DNA from: Thermoactinomycetaceae bacterium
GTDB taxonomy: Bacteria; Bacillota; Bacilli; Thermoactinomycetales; Thermoactinomycetaceae
Assembly (NCBI GenBank): GCA_025449975.1
Contig: JANWIG010000055.1
Coordinates: 48,269-112,268, forward strand
Direction: 5' to 3'
DNA length: 64,000 bases
The notes under the pieces were generated by a model. It saw nothing but the letters and a program-made list of their open reading frames with translations, was not told the origin of the DNA and searched no databases. Made by a program: the position numbers and the translations under genes. Of this stretch, positions 24,963 to 33,870 are shown piece by piece. Position 1 is the first letter of the stretch. Each line of letters starts with the position of its first letter.

Positions 24963-25175
24963 GTGGGACAACTGACACAGTTGGAGTTGATTCATCTTGA
25001 AGAGCTGCTGGGGATCGAAGCACTGGCAGTCAAAAAGTATCAGCTTTATCAAGAGCAATGCAAAGAGGAAGGAATGACTCCGTTTTTACAAGAGGCTGTT
25101 TTACATCATCAAGCACGAATCGAAAAGCTAATCAATCAAATTCGAAAACACAATGGTCGCACACCAACCCACTGA
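24963..25175 (+). CDS. Small helical protein, coat-protein-like
   Basis: A 70-residue helical protein (GQLTQLELIHLEELLGIEAL and on) with the ferritin-like helix pattern seen in CotF-type spore coat proteins. GTG at 24963 has AGGAGGG seven bases upstream; the TTG at 24957 is too close. It is followed 18 bases later by a clearer CotF-like gene, so the two probably form an operon. Confidence 0.6.
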   Translation: MGQLTQLELIHLEELLGIEALAVKKYQLYQEQCKEEGMTPFLQEAVLHHQARIEKLINQIRKHNGRTPTH

Positions 25176-25193
25176 AGTTAAAGGAGAATCAAA

Positions 25194-25478
25194 ATGGAAT
25201 TACGGGAACAAGAAAAAGCACTCGATCTGTTATGGATGGAAAAAATGATTGCCCATCAATATCAACAAGCCTATCTTTCAAGTATCAATCAAGAACTACG
25301 CTATCAACTGGAAGAGTTGCAAACCGAATCCAATCATTTATATAGCAAATTGCATCAAGAGATGTTACAACGCGGTTGGGTTCAAACGAGAGTCGAAGCG
25401 CAAAACAACATCGAAAGTGCTCTCCTTTATTGGGAACAATATCGGGAAAAGTATCCCGAATTGCAGCGTCAAGAGTAG
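25194..25478 (+). CDS. CotF-like spore coat protein
   Basis: A 94-residue protein matching the coat F domain: LDLLWMEKMIAHQYQQAYL (residues 11-29), then NQELRYQLEELQTE and LHQEMLQRGWVQT. Coat F proteins are structural proteins of the spore coat and are usually paired like this. AAAGGAG precedes the ATG. Confidence 0.75.
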   Translation: MELREQEKALDLLWMEKMIAHQYQQAYLSSINQELRYQLEELQTESNHLYSKLHQEMLQRGWVQTRVEAQNNIESALLYWEQYREKYPELQRQE

Positions 25479-25508
25479 CACTTTTATGCAGGGAGGAGAA
25501 GAAGATCG

Positions 25509-26939
25509 ATGCTCTCTAAGCTAATTTATCGCGTTGTAAATGCTGCTGTAGACTCCATTGTCAATCGAATTTTACAAGATCCATATACCGAGAATCTTTT
25601 TTCCTATATTACCGTGGTGCAAAAGCTATCCGCACGAGCGATTGTGGAAGCGGGGATGCGGGCGGAGTCGGGAAAACCGCTGGAGCGGCCTTTGGGAAGT
25701 CCCGTCGTTTTATCCCGTTGGGAGCAGTTGATGTTTAATCCTGTCCATTTATACCGGATGCCTACTCCAGATGGAGTAAAGATTCAAACAGGGGTGACGA
25801 TTGGACCGAAGGCGAGAAGACCGTTATCTCTGGAGATCCCGATTCTCATTACGGGGATGTCCTATGGCGGAGCGCTAGGACTGAAAGCGAAGCTAGCCCT
25901 CGCCCGGGGAGCCAGTATGGCTGGGACGGCAACCAACTCAGGTGAAGCTCCTCTCATTCGCGAAGAGCGGGCAGAAGCAACCCATTTTATTGGTCAATAC
26001 AATCGGGGAGGCTGGATGAATGATCATGAATCGCTTTCCCAGCTAGATGCGATTGAAATCCAATTGGGACAAGGAGCACAGGCAGCAGCACCGATGGGTA
26101 CTTCCTCTTGGCAGATTGATGAGCCGTATCGGACTCGCTTTGGTTTAAAAAAGGGGGAAGATGCCGAGATTCATACGCGGCTCAGGGGAGTCAATCAACC
26201 GGATGAATTCCCGAAGTTGGTTCGCCAACTAAGAGAAAAGTATGGCGTTCCTGTCGGGCTAAAAACTTGTGCCACTCATTACTTAGAAGATGAAATCGAC
26301 ATCGCTTTGCAAGGAGACATCGACTTTATCGTTGTCGATGGAGCAGAAGGGGGCACGCACGGAGGACCGACGATTTTACAGGATGATGTCGGACTACCCA
26401 CACTGATTGCGCTATCGCGAACCGTTCGCCATCTCGAGAAACGCGGGGTAAAAAACGATGTTTCCGTCATTGCTGCCGGCGGGCTGGCCACACCTGGTCA
26501 TTTTCTAAAAGCGCTGGCTCTCGGAGCTGATGCCGTTTATATCGGCTCGATTGCTCTGGTCGCGATGTTACAAACACAGTTAAATTTAGCCTCTCCCACC
26601 GAACCGCCTGCCCAAACGGTTTTATACCACGGCAAATTTAAAGAAGATCTCGATATCGAACAAGCAGCTGAACATCTGGCAAAGTTCCTCAAGTCTTGTG
26701 TCGAAGAGATGAAGTTGGTCATCTATGCCCTTGGAAAAACCGATATCAACCAAGTAAATCGTCAAGACTTAGTCTGTATGGATCGTGAACTTGCTCGGAT
26801 TCTCGGAGTTGATTATGGTGCTTTGTCTCGAGAAGAGCAAAGACTAGCCTATACAGAAGAAAAAGACCCTTGGCAGGAGATCGCGCTGCCACCGCCAACG
26901 ATCCAACAGCCCGAGAGTTCTTTAAACCAAGTACATTAA
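25509..26939 (+). CDS. FMN-binding glutamate synthase family protein
   Basis: The 476-residue protein has the alpha/beta-barrel FMN domain of glutamate synthase large subunits: ITGMSYGGALGLKAKLALAR, TATNSGEAPL, VDGAEGGTHGGPT and AAGGLATPGHFLKALALGAD. The glutaminase domain is absent, as in YerD-type proteins, so the true reaction is unknown. It follows the CotF-like genes by 31 bases, which hints at late-sporulation expression (inference). Confidence 0.85.
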   Translation: MLSKLIYRVVNAAVDSIVNRILQDPYTENLFSYITVVQKLSARAIVEAGMRAESGKPLERPLGSPVVLSRWEQLMFNPVHLYRMPTPDGVKIQTGVTIGPKARRPLSLEIPILITGMSYGGALGLKAKLALARGASMAGTATNSGEAPLIREERAEATHFIGQYNRGGWMNDHESLSQLDAIEIQLGQGAQAAAPMGTSSWQIDEPYRTRFGLKKGEDAEIHTRLRGVNQPDEFPKLVRQLREKYGVPVGLKTCATHYLEDEIDIALQGDIDFIVVDGAEGGTHGGPTILQDDVGLPTLIALSRTVRHLEKRGVKNDVSVIAAGGLATPGHFLKALALGADAVYIGSIALVAMLQTQLNLASPTEPPAQTVLYHGKFKEDLDIEQAAEHLAKFLKSCVEEMKLVIYALGKTDINQVNRQDLVCMDRELARILGVDYGALSREEQRLAYTEEKDPWQEIALPPPTIQQPESSLNQVH

Positions 26940-27073
26940 TTCTTTTTTGAGAGATCAAACGCTAAAGGGGCTGATTCACATCGGTGTTCAGCCTCCTATT
27001 TCCTTTAGTAGATCATCACGGGGTATGTCTGAATATTATTTTCCTAATGTTCTGTTAAATACTTCGATAAAAC

Positions 27074-27103
27074 AACACACCTAACGCACTGGTTAGGTGT
27101 GTT
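27074..27103. terminator. Bidirectional terminator-like hairpin
   Basis: AACACACCTAAC at 27074-27085 pairs with GTTAGGTGTGTT at 27092-27103. Its flanks are only moderately T-rich; it lies between convergent genes. Confidence 0.6.
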
Positions 27104-27172
27104 ATTCTAGATAAACCATGAGAAAAAGGATTTTTAGGCTTTTTCGCTCCCAAACTCCCATTCTGCTTCTCT

Positions 27173-28255
27173 TTACAAACCTTGTAATGTCATCCATACT
27201 TCCAGCTTGGTTTGTACCTTTCGAATCACTTCATCTGTAAATTGAGTTGTCGTGGCACTACCGTTTAAGTCAGCAGTGCGGACTCCTTCACGGACAGCTT
27301 CTACTGTCGATTCGTAGATCGCACGTGAGGCAGCATGGGCACGTTTATCGTCCATATAGGTTAGGAGAGAAGCACCAGCCAGAATCATCGCCATGGGGTT
27401 TGCGATGTTTTTACCAAATAGAGAGGGAGCGGTTCCATGGGGGGCTTCGGCCATGACAACATTGGGATTAAAATGATCATCAAAGCTAAGTAGGATGGAT
27501 TCGGAGCCTGCAATGGAGCCAAATAGTTGAAGAACCATATCACTTAAGCAATCACCATCGCGGTTGAGGGCAGGGATGACCAAAGGCTCACCTGTACTAT
27601 TTAGGAGGAGAGCGTATGTAGCATCAATGAGCTGAGGATCATAGCGGACTTCGGGATAACGTTTACTTGCTTCGTCCATTTCTTCCTTTAACATTCCTTC
27701 GTAAATAGGACTAACGGTATATTTGGGACCACCAAATACCTTGGCGTTGGTTTTCTTTGCATGACGAAAAGCGAATTCAGCCACAGCGCGACATGTTTTA
27801 CGATCGATTTTCTCTGTCCGGTAAGCGACTTCGTCTAATCCTTCTCCTTCGCGCCATTCCTTTGCGCCATACGCATCACCAACGGCCATTCGAATCGTGG
27901 AGATAGGGTAATAAGCTCCTGCTACCGGACGTACACCAGGAATACGCCGACCTGTTCGGATAATCACTTTGCCATCGATTTCTTTACGTAATATGGCGTT
28001 TGGACTACCCACGTCATCGGGATCTTCGGGGGTGATCGTTGCTGCTTTCAACCCGAAGCCTGTCCGTTTCATTGCCCGAGCTGCTTCATAAACTACCTGA
28101 TTGTTGGTTGCACGTCTGTTCTCAATACTGAGATCGAAAAATTTAAAGTTAAGATCCACGCCGATCACATTGGGATCTAAAACGCGTAAACCTTCATCTA
28201 AAAGTTCTTGTCCCGTTTGGTCGCCTTTTAACACAACGATCGTTTTTGTATTCAT
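27173..28255 (-). CDS. Isocitrate/isopropylmalate dehydrogenase family protein
   Basis: A 360-residue beta-decarboxylating dehydrogenase: LKGDQTGQELLDEGLRVL at the N-terminus, a substrate-binding region NAILRKEIDGKVIIRTGRR, and the cofactor motif EAPHGTAPSLFGKNIANP near residues 270-287. The mixed features fit the NAD-type isocitrate dehydrogenase-like subgroup, but substrate and cofactor cannot be fixed by eye. It is monocistronic. A 13-base inverted repeat lies over its promoter region. Confidence 0.8.
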   Translation of the reverse strand: MNTKTIVVLKGDQTGQELLDEGLRVLDPNVIGVDLNFKFFDLSIENRRATNNQVVYEAARAMKRTGFGLKAATITPEDPDDVGSPNAILRKEIDGKVIIRTGRRIPGVRPVAGAYYPISTIRMAVGDAYGAKEWREGEGLDEVAYRTEKIDRKTCRAVAEFAFRHAKKTNAKVFGGPKYTVSPIYEGMLKEEMDEASKRYPEVRYDPQLIDATYALLLNSTGEPLVIPALNRDGDCLSDMVLQLFGSIAGSESILLSFDDHFNPNVVMAEAPHGTAPSLFGKNIANPMAMILAGASLLTYMDDKRAHAASRAIYESTVEAVREGVRTADLNGSATTTQFTDEVIRKVQTKLEVWMTLQGL

Positions 28256-28318
28256 AAATGCACCTCACAAAATAGATTATTGGATTGCGGACAAAGATAC
28301 CTGCACTTAACAATGATC

Positions 28319-28354
28319 GGATTGAATTGATTTATTTTATCATCAATCCAATCC
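28319..28354. promoter_or_regulatory. Inverted repeat upstream of the dehydrogenase gene
   Basis: GGATTGAATTGAT at 28319-28331 and ATCAATCCAATCC at 28342-28354 form a dyad with one mismatch and a ten-base centre that holds an AT-rich -10-like stretch (GATAAAAT on the minus strand). It looks like an operator for a dimeric regulator. Confidence 0.45.
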
Positions 28355-28573
28355 TTACCTATTATACTTTAGAAGCACAGACTTCTCTAGGATTAGAAAT
28401 TGATAAAAAGGAAATGAGTGTAAGTTTCCTTGAGTGACTTTATTGTACGGGAAAAAGTGGAAGGAAATAAGAGGGATATTTCACTATCTTTCCTTTTTTA
28501 AACATCAGATTTATTACGTTATTATGTTAAAATAAAGATATTCAGAAGATCATTACTGGATAAGGAGACAAGG

Positions 28574-28909
28574 ATGGCATTCGAACGAATTACTGACAAG
28601 CAGACTTTGGAACAAGTATTGGCTGCTTCAAAAGAAAAACCCCTTCTGATTATGAAGCATAGCACCGCTTGTCCAATCAGCGCACGAGCTTATCAAGTAG
28701 TCAAAGAATGGAGTCAGCAAGAGGATGTGGCTACATATTTCGTATATGTGATTGAAGATCGTTCCATTTCTAACGAAATCACTACACGTTTTGCGATCAA
28801 GCACGAATCACCACAGGTGTTTCTCATTAAAGATGAACAAGTTCATTATCATGCTTCGCATTTTGGTATAAAGAAAAACAATTTGCTCACTGCGCTTCGT
28901 GAGCTTTAG
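28574..28909 (+). CDS. brxC: Bacilliredoxin BrxC (YtxJ)
   Basis: The 111-residue thioredoxin-fold protein carries the monothiol motif TACPIS near residues 31-36, after LIMKHS, as in BrxC of Bacillus. Bacilliredoxins remove bacillithiol from oxidised protein cysteines, so the organism should make bacillithiol. GATAAGGAG precedes the ATG, and TATGTTAAAAT upstream resembles a -10 region. Confidence 0.9.
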   Translation: MAFERITDKQTLEQVLAASKEKPLLIMKHSTACPISARAYQVVKEWSQQEDVATYFVYVIEDRSISNEITTRFAIKHESPQVFLIKDEQVHYHASHFGIKKNNLLTALREL

Positions 28910-28913
28910 ATAA

Positions 28914-29039
28914 TTAGCTTAATTGGTAAAGCTAAAAAATACGTGAAAAGGAGGTTGCTACGTCCAGTCAGCTGCTTGTAAGCTAGCTGATCGTACGGCA
29001 GAATTGTCGGAAGTTACGCCTTGGGAGTGCTTTTACCAA
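28914..29039 (+). ncRNA. Structured RNA leader upstream of an ECF sigma gene
   Basis: TTGGTAAAGC at 28923-28932 can pair with GCTTTTACCAA at 29029-29039, closing an approximately 117-nt domain that contains a second hairpin TCAGCT/AGCTGA near 28968-28990. An alternative local hairpin, TTAGCTT at 28914-28920 with AAGCTAA at 28929-28935, would use the same left arm, so two exclusive folds are possible. It fits no riboswitch consensus that I recall. Confidence 0.35.
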
Positions 29040-29091
29040 ACAGGAGTAGTCATGATGCGAAACTGGGCACGATGAAGAAGGAAGAAAACTG

Positions 29092-29679
29092 TTGCTTTAT
29101 AAGCAGAGGTTTTCCGTAGCAAAGATGATGGTATCTAAAAATACAGGGAAATTTTTATGGCAGAGTGTTGGGGATGATTTTTTTGAGCGTCTTCAACAGC
29201 ATCAACGATACCTTTATCATTTGGCTTTGCGTTTAACTGGTAACACTGAAGATGCGAAAGATCTCACACAAGAAACACTATGGCAAGCCCATCGAAAATC
29301 AGATAAGTACGTATATGAAAAATCATTAAAAGCTTGGTTACGGACGATGATGACCAACCGATTTCGTGATCAGAAGCGGAAAAAGAGTCTTAACTTGGTC
29401 ACCTTGGACGATGCTTTTATGCAGTCTGAATCCGGAGGATCAGTCTATGGCTCGTCTGTCGAAGAACAAGTAGAGAAAAAAATATTATTAGAGAAAGTAA
29501 AACAAGAAATCGATGACTTACCAGAGATATATAGACGTGTCATTGTTCTACGTCATTATCACGGACTTTCCTATGCAGAGATTAGCCGAGAGCTAAATAT
29601 TCCGGAAGGAACAGTGAAAACTCAGCTCTTTCGGGCACGAAAGTTGTTAAAAGATCGTTTAACACGGAGAGAATCGTGA
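29092..29679 (+). CDS. ECF RNA polymerase sigma factor
   Basis: A sigma-70 family ECF factor of up to 195 residues. Region 2 includes LYHLALRLTGNTEDAKDLTQ near residues 40-59 and AWLRTMMTNRFRDQKRK; region 4 includes LPEIYRRVIVLRHYHGLSYA and IPEGTVKTQLFRARK near the C-terminus. TTG at 29092 follows GAAGGAAG and is taken as start; ATG at 29125 is an alternative. The next gene encodes its likely zinc-finger anti-sigma factor, 26 bases downstream. Confidence 0.88.
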   Translation: MLYKQRFSVAKMMVSKNTGKFLWQSVGDDFFERLQQHQRYLYHLALRLTGNTEDAKDLTQETLWQAHRKSDKYVYEKSLKAWLRTMMTNRFRDQKRKKSLNLVTLDDAFMQSESGGSVYGSSVEEQVEKKILLEKVKQEIDDLPEIYRRVIVLRHYHGLSYAEISRELNIPEGTVKTQLFRARKLLKDRLTRRES

Positions 29680-29705
29680 AATTTGGGTGAAAGGTAGTTG
29701 GCTGA

Positions 29706-30332
29706 ATGATGTCGTTGTGCAGAAAAATGGAACACCTCATTCAGTTATACTTTGAACAAGAGATTAGTGAAGAAGAGTTGCAACAACTAAAGGAACATAT
29801 TAAAATCTGTCCTACTTGTCGATCTGATTTTTTTGAAATGGCCTGTTTAATTCAGGATTTAGACACGTTAGGAATCGAAGAAAGACATCGGTTTCAAAAG
29901 CTGTTGTGGCCACTTAAATGGGCTGTCATCTGTGTGACGATGATCTTGTGTGTCGCCATTTCTTTTCGGGCTAGTCAACATTCTTCCGTCAGAGTTCTTG
30001 TTCAAACAGAAAAGCAGATGCAGTTACAAGCGATTGCAGCTTCTGGAGGGGAAATCGCCTGTTTTGAACGGTATCCATTTGTGGATCCTTCACCGATGAA
30101 ACCTTGCCAGATTATCGAAGCCGTCCCTTTAAATGATCCCAGAACACAACGGGAACGTCTGATCTTGGTCAAAGCACCTGATCAGCAGACATTGGATGCA
30201 GTGTTGCAACTGATGGGTATTCATATGGATCCTCGGGAAATAGATCAAAAGGGTGTTGACTTCCCAGCCTCTTATCTCATTCGGCTGGGTGAAAAGCCTG
30301 ATATCCAGCTGATCTATCACACATGGGAATAA
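29706..30332 (+). CDS. Zinc-finger (zf-HC2) anti-sigma factor
   Basis: The 208-residue protein starts with a cytoplasmic zf-HC2 domain (LKEHIKICPTCRSDFFEM; His-x3-Cys-x2-Cys near residues 31-38), has one membrane segment (WAVICVTMILCVAISF, about residues 72-87) and an extracytoplasmic domain. It should sequester the ECF sigma factor encoded just upstream until an envelope signal releases it. The signal is unknown. Confidence 0.82.
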   Translation: MMSLCRKMEHLIQLYFEQEISEEELQQLKEHIKICPTCRSDFFEMACLIQDLDTLGIEERHRFQKLLWPLKWAVICVTMILCVAISFRASQHSSVRVLVQTEKQMQLQAIAASGGEIACFERYPFVDPSPMKPCQIIEAVPLNDPRTQRERLILVKAPDQQTLDAVLQLMGIHMDPREIDQKGVDFPASYLIRLGEKPDIQLIYHTWE

Positions 30333-30407
30333 ATAAAGTAGTGACAGAGTAGATTATTTTAGATATAATATCCAAAACTTTTCTAATAGAGAAGAGGTAG
30401 TCAATCA

Positions 30408-31487
30408 ATGGGTGAGCATGTAGTAGAAAAATTACGCCAGCAATTGGACAGCTTGAATCTCCAATTATTGGAATTGCTGAATAAACGGGCTGAATTAGTA
30501 AAAGAATTAGGCGAAGTGAAGAAGAAAAGCGGAGTTAAGAAGTTTGATCCCGAACGAGAAACACAAATGTTAGAGAAATTGGTTCAAAAAAACCAAGGTC
30601 CATTTGATGATCAAACGGTTCGTTACCTATTTAAACAGATTTTTAAAGCTTCATTGCAGTTGCAAGTAGATGATCATAAAAAAGCATTGCTGGTCAGCCG
30701 GAAGCGTCAAGCGGAAAATACCGTTATCTCTTTTGGCGATCTAAAAGTAGGAAATGGCAGTACTGCACTGATTGCCGGTCCTTGTTCGGTCGAATCGTAT
30801 GAACAAGTTTACGAAGCAGCGAAAGCGTTAAAACGCCAAGGAGTCAAATTGCTTCGCGGCGGTGCTTTTAAACCGAGAACCTCTCCATACGATTTCCAAG
30901 GACTAGGAGAGGAAGGCTTAAAAATCTTACGTGAAGTGGCTGATGAGCTGGATCTAAAAGTGGTTAGTGAGATCGTAACGCCAAGTGATATCGAAAAAGC
31001 AACCGAATATGTCGATGTGATTCAAATCGGTGCGCGGAACATGCAGAACTTTGAGTTGCTTAAGGCAGCAGGAAATGTGAGAACCCCTGTGCTACTGAAA
31101 CGAGGTATGTCTGCGACGATAGAAGAATTCTTGTTTGCTGCTGAATACATTGTTTCTCGTGGAAACACCCAAGTGATGCTCTGTGAGCGGGGAATTCGCA
31201 CATATGAAAAATGGACGCGCAACACATTAGATATTTCAGCAGTACCTATTCTAAAGAATGAATCTCATCTTCCAGTCTTTGTCGATGTGACACATGCTAC
31301 AGGACGGAGAGATATTTTACTTCCTTGTGCGAAAGCAGCGTTGGCTGCTGGTGCAGATGGTGTGATGATTGAAGTTCATCCAAATCCTGCAGTCGCTCTC
31401 TCCGATGCTCGTCAGCAAGTGGATATTCCTACTTTTGAGGAATTTGTTGCTGAATTGCGTTCATCTGGATTGTTCCGTGAAGAGTAA
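30408..31487 (+). CDS. aroA: Bifunctional chorismate mutase / 3-deoxy-7-phosphoheptulonate synthase
   Basis: The 359-residue protein fuses an AroQ chorismate mutase (residues 1-90, [20 protein letters not shown]) to a type I-beta DAHP synthase (residues 105-355: [51 protein letters not shown]). This is the Bacillus AroA arrangement, in which the mutase domain provides feedback control by prephenate or chorismate. As in Bacillus, ccpA lies nearby downstream. GAAGAGG precedes the ATG. Confidence 0.95.
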   Translation: MGEHVVEKLRQQLDSLNLQLLELLNKRAELVKELGEVKKKSGVKKFDPERETQMLEKLVQKNQGPFDDQTVRYLFKQIFKASLQLQVDDHKKALLVSRKRQAENTVISFGDLKVGNGSTALIAGPCSVESYEQVYEAAKALKRQGVKLLRGGAFKPRTSPYDFQGLGEEGLKILREVADELDLKVVSEIVTPSDIEKATEYVDVIQIGARNMQNFELLKAAGNVRTPVLLKRGMSATIEEFLFAAEYIVSRGNTQVMLCERGIRTYEKWTRNTLDISAVPILKNESHLPVFVDVTHATGRRDILLPCAKAALAAGADGVMIEVHPNPAVALSDARQQVDIPTFEEFVAELRSSGLFREE

Positions 31488-31492
31488 ACAAA

Positions 31493-31551
31493 AGGCCTGT
31501 ACCACTTACACCCGATCACATCGGGTGTAAGTGGTACACATGGCCTATTTT
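31493..31551 (+). terminator. Long-stem terminator after aroA
   Basis: An 18-base perfect stem at 31499-31516 and 31520-31537 closes on a three-base loop, extended by AGGCC/GGCCT and followed by ATTTTT. Confidence 0.75.
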
Positions 31552-31601
31552 TGGTTTTATGAAAGGGTCAGGGTGGTAAACAACTAAAAAGGGGATCAGC
31601 G

Positions 31602-31964
31602 ATGAATCCATATGTTCAGGCGCAAAGATTAGTGGAGTCACTAAGGGAATGTGAGGAATATAAAGATCTCCTTCAACTGCAAAGGGAGATCGAAAAGTCA
31701 GAAGAATTAAGAGAGATATTGGAGAATTATCAAGAGATTCAAGAAGAGATCCATGTTCTTCAAAGTATGAATCAAGCGATTAGTGATGAAATGGAAGAGG
31801 AAATGAAGCGGTTGACGAATTTATTGGAAAGTATACCTATTTTGCAAGCGTATATGGAAGCGGAACGGAAGATGTGTATCATTATTCAAGACATTCAGGA
31901 TATGATCATGGTACCAATCAATGAGATTTTTGATGGATTAGACAGAAAATACAATCAAATGTAA
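31602..31964 (+). CDS. YlbF/YmcA family protein
   Basis: A 120-residue helical protein of the YlbF family (RLVESLRECEEYKDLLQLQ, REILENYQEIQEEIHVLQ). Bacillus members YlbF and YmcA form, with YaaT, a complex that affects RNase Y and the phosphorelay; which branch this one belongs to is unclear. AAAAGGGG precedes the ATG. Confidence 0.7.
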   Translation: MNPYVQAQRLVESLRECEEYKDLLQLQREIEKSEELREILENYQEIQEEIHVLQSMNQAISDEMEEEMKRLTNLLESIPILQAYMEAERKMCIIIQDIQDMIMVPINEIFDGLDRKYNQM

Positions 31965-32096
31965 ATCTTTTATAAAGAAGGGTGGCAAGAGACCATTGTT
32001 GTAAACTTGCTAAAATACCCTTTTTTATCATCCTTTTTAAGTAAAATTTGATATGATGGAAGAAGTAACTTCTTGTTGGAACAAGGAGGAATTCCT

Positions 32097-33737
32097 TTGC
32101 AAATCAGAGAGTGGTTTGAGTACGCTAGTTCCCAGCATACTCCTTTGGATCAAGTACAACAATTCATGGTTAGTCAATTGCAGCGAGTGATCGTCCTATA
32201 TCAAAAGGTAAATGAAGAAATTCCCTTCTATTCAAAAGGCAATAGCCCAAACAGTAAATTTGTCGTTGCCTTTACCGATCCTGAAGCGGCCCGGCAAGTC
32301 AAAGTGGACTACCCGGATTATGTAAAAATGGTAGAGGAATCTACTCTCTCGTTTATCACCAATGCCATTCGAAGCCAAGTGGATGGGATTGTGATCAATC
32401 CTGGTCTTCCTTCACGCTATTTTATTTTGAAGCAACATTTAAAAGAGGTCGCTAAGGAGTATTATCTTCATAAATTGGCAAACATAACGGGTCCTTGGGT
32501 TCCGACACAGGGACAGCATTTGCTTTGTGTCGATGCAGAGCAAGGGAGATGGGCAGTAGCCATTTATGCGACAGAAGAAGATGCCCGCTCGATGTGTAGA
32601 CAACCCCATCTTAGTCAGGCAGCCGTGATGCAACACTCATGGTCTACGATTTTTGAATGGTGTCAACGTTTTCGGGTTCATACACCGCCTTATCTAAATT
32701 ATGGCTTTCCAGAAGCGGTTCTTTTAACGCATCAGGATATTGATCGGATTATCCAGGGACCGAAAGGTGGATATCAAGAGATTACACCAACGACGCTCCC
32801 GTTTATCCTACCCAAGTCGTCACCGTTTTCGGAGCAATCGCGGGAAGAGGAGAAGCCAACCGTTGTGGCCAAGCCGAATGTAACCGAACCACCGAAAAAT
32901 CAGGCTACCCAAGAAATTACCCAGATCTTAAGATCATCGAGCCAACCTCAAGGTACCATTCACCATACGATTGGGTTTCGTCCTGATCCGTTTAAACCCG
33001 TGTTACCAAAAGCAATGACTCATCCCGAAGAAACCAATAAAGAGTTGCCCCAAGTGGCAAAGCCTCCTGTACAAAAAACATCAGTAGATCAAAAAACAAG
33101 CAATCCGTATAGTCTCAAGAGCATGATGCGGCAACCAGGGACGGATATTTGGTTAGGTCCTAAGCAGATTACGATTGATATATCTGATTGGCAAGTAAAT
33201 GACTATTCAACAGAAAAAGATACCGTCGTTCCCAAAGCGAATGAATCTGCTCCATTCGAGCAAAAACGCCCTGCGCTGCCCATGCGGTCTACGAGTCAAC
33301 CGGTGGAGGTAGAAAACGAAGACATTGATCCGAAAATTAGAAAAGGATTGCAAAAGTTAAAAAATTTAACTGCCAGTGGCGATGTGAGAAACAGTTGGGA
33401 GGTATGTGAAACGCTGGCTAAATTACGAAAAGTATGGGTGATTACCAGTCAAAAAGAATTTGTAATCTTAGCTCGAGAAGCGAGCGGGAATCCAGTCATG
33501 GATCTATTTACCTCTCAGGAGCTAGCGCAAAATTTGATTGATAAGGAAAAGGAGAAAAAGCCTAACCTACCACCGCTATCTCCCCAATTGGTCGAAGCAG
33601 AGCCATTGTATAAAAAGTTTGTCAAGCGAAGTCCAGCTATTTGGATTAACCGGACGAGTGATTTTGAATTTCGCATCTCTTTAAGTGATCCATTGCCATC
33701 GGTGTTGCAGGCGATGGCACGAAAAGGAGATGGATAA
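32097..33737 (+). CDS. SseB-like domain protein with disordered linker
   Basis: A 546-residue cytoplasmic protein. The N-terminal part (to about residue 210) resembles the SseB fold, with KFVVAFTDPEAARQV and SQVDGIVINPG followed by a second related unit. Residues 240-410 are low-complexity and proline/glutamine-rich, probably disordered. The C-terminal part (about 420-540) contains another SseB-like segment (WVITSQKEFVILAREASGN). Function unknown. TTG at 32097 has AAGGAGGA seven bases upstream; the frame opens earlier at 32073. Confidence 0.55.
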   Translation: MQIREWFEYASSQHTPLDQVQQFMVSQLQRVIVLYQKVNEEIPFYSKGNSPNSKFVVAFTDPEAARQVKVDYPDYVKMVEESTLSFITNAIRSQVDGIVINPGLPSRYFILKQHLKEVAKEYYLHKLANITGPWVPTQGQHLLCVDAEQGRWAVAIYATEEDARSMCRQPHLSQAAVMQHSWSTIFEWCQRFRVHTPPYLNYGFPEAVLLTHQDIDRIIQGPKGGYQEITPTTLPFILPKSSPFSEQSREEEKPTVVAKPNVTEPPKNQATQEITQILRSSSQPQGTIHHTIGFRPDPFKPVLPKAMTHPEETNKELPQVAKPPVQKTSVDQKTSNPYSLKSMMRQPGTDIWLGPKQITIDISDWQVNDYSTEKDTVVPKANESAPFEQKRPALPMRSTSQPVEVENEDIDPKIRKGLQKLKNLTASGDVRNSWEVCETLAKLRKVWVITSQKEFVILAREASGNPVMDLFTSQELAQNLIDKEKEKKPNLPPLSPQLVEAEPLYKKFVKRSPAIWINRTSDFEFRISLSDPLPSVLQAMARKGDG

Positions 33738-33744
33738 AAGATCT

Positions 33745-33772
33745 AACCCCATGGGTTGGTTCTTTTTTTTTT
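33745..33772 (+). terminator. Weak terminator
   Basis: Short AACCC/GGGTT stem with a long T run. Confidence 0.5.
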
Positions 33773-33870
33773 GACGATCATCGCTCATCTGTGATGAGAC
33801 TGCACATAACCATCTTGCGATATGCTAAAATTATTTAGTGGATATATTTAATTGGATGTGATTAAAAAAT

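Noticed and set aside
28911..28935. tRNA fragment (D-arm-like TAGCTTAATTGGTAAAGC)
   Set aside because: No anticodon or T arm follows; better explained as a local hairpin of the leader RNA.
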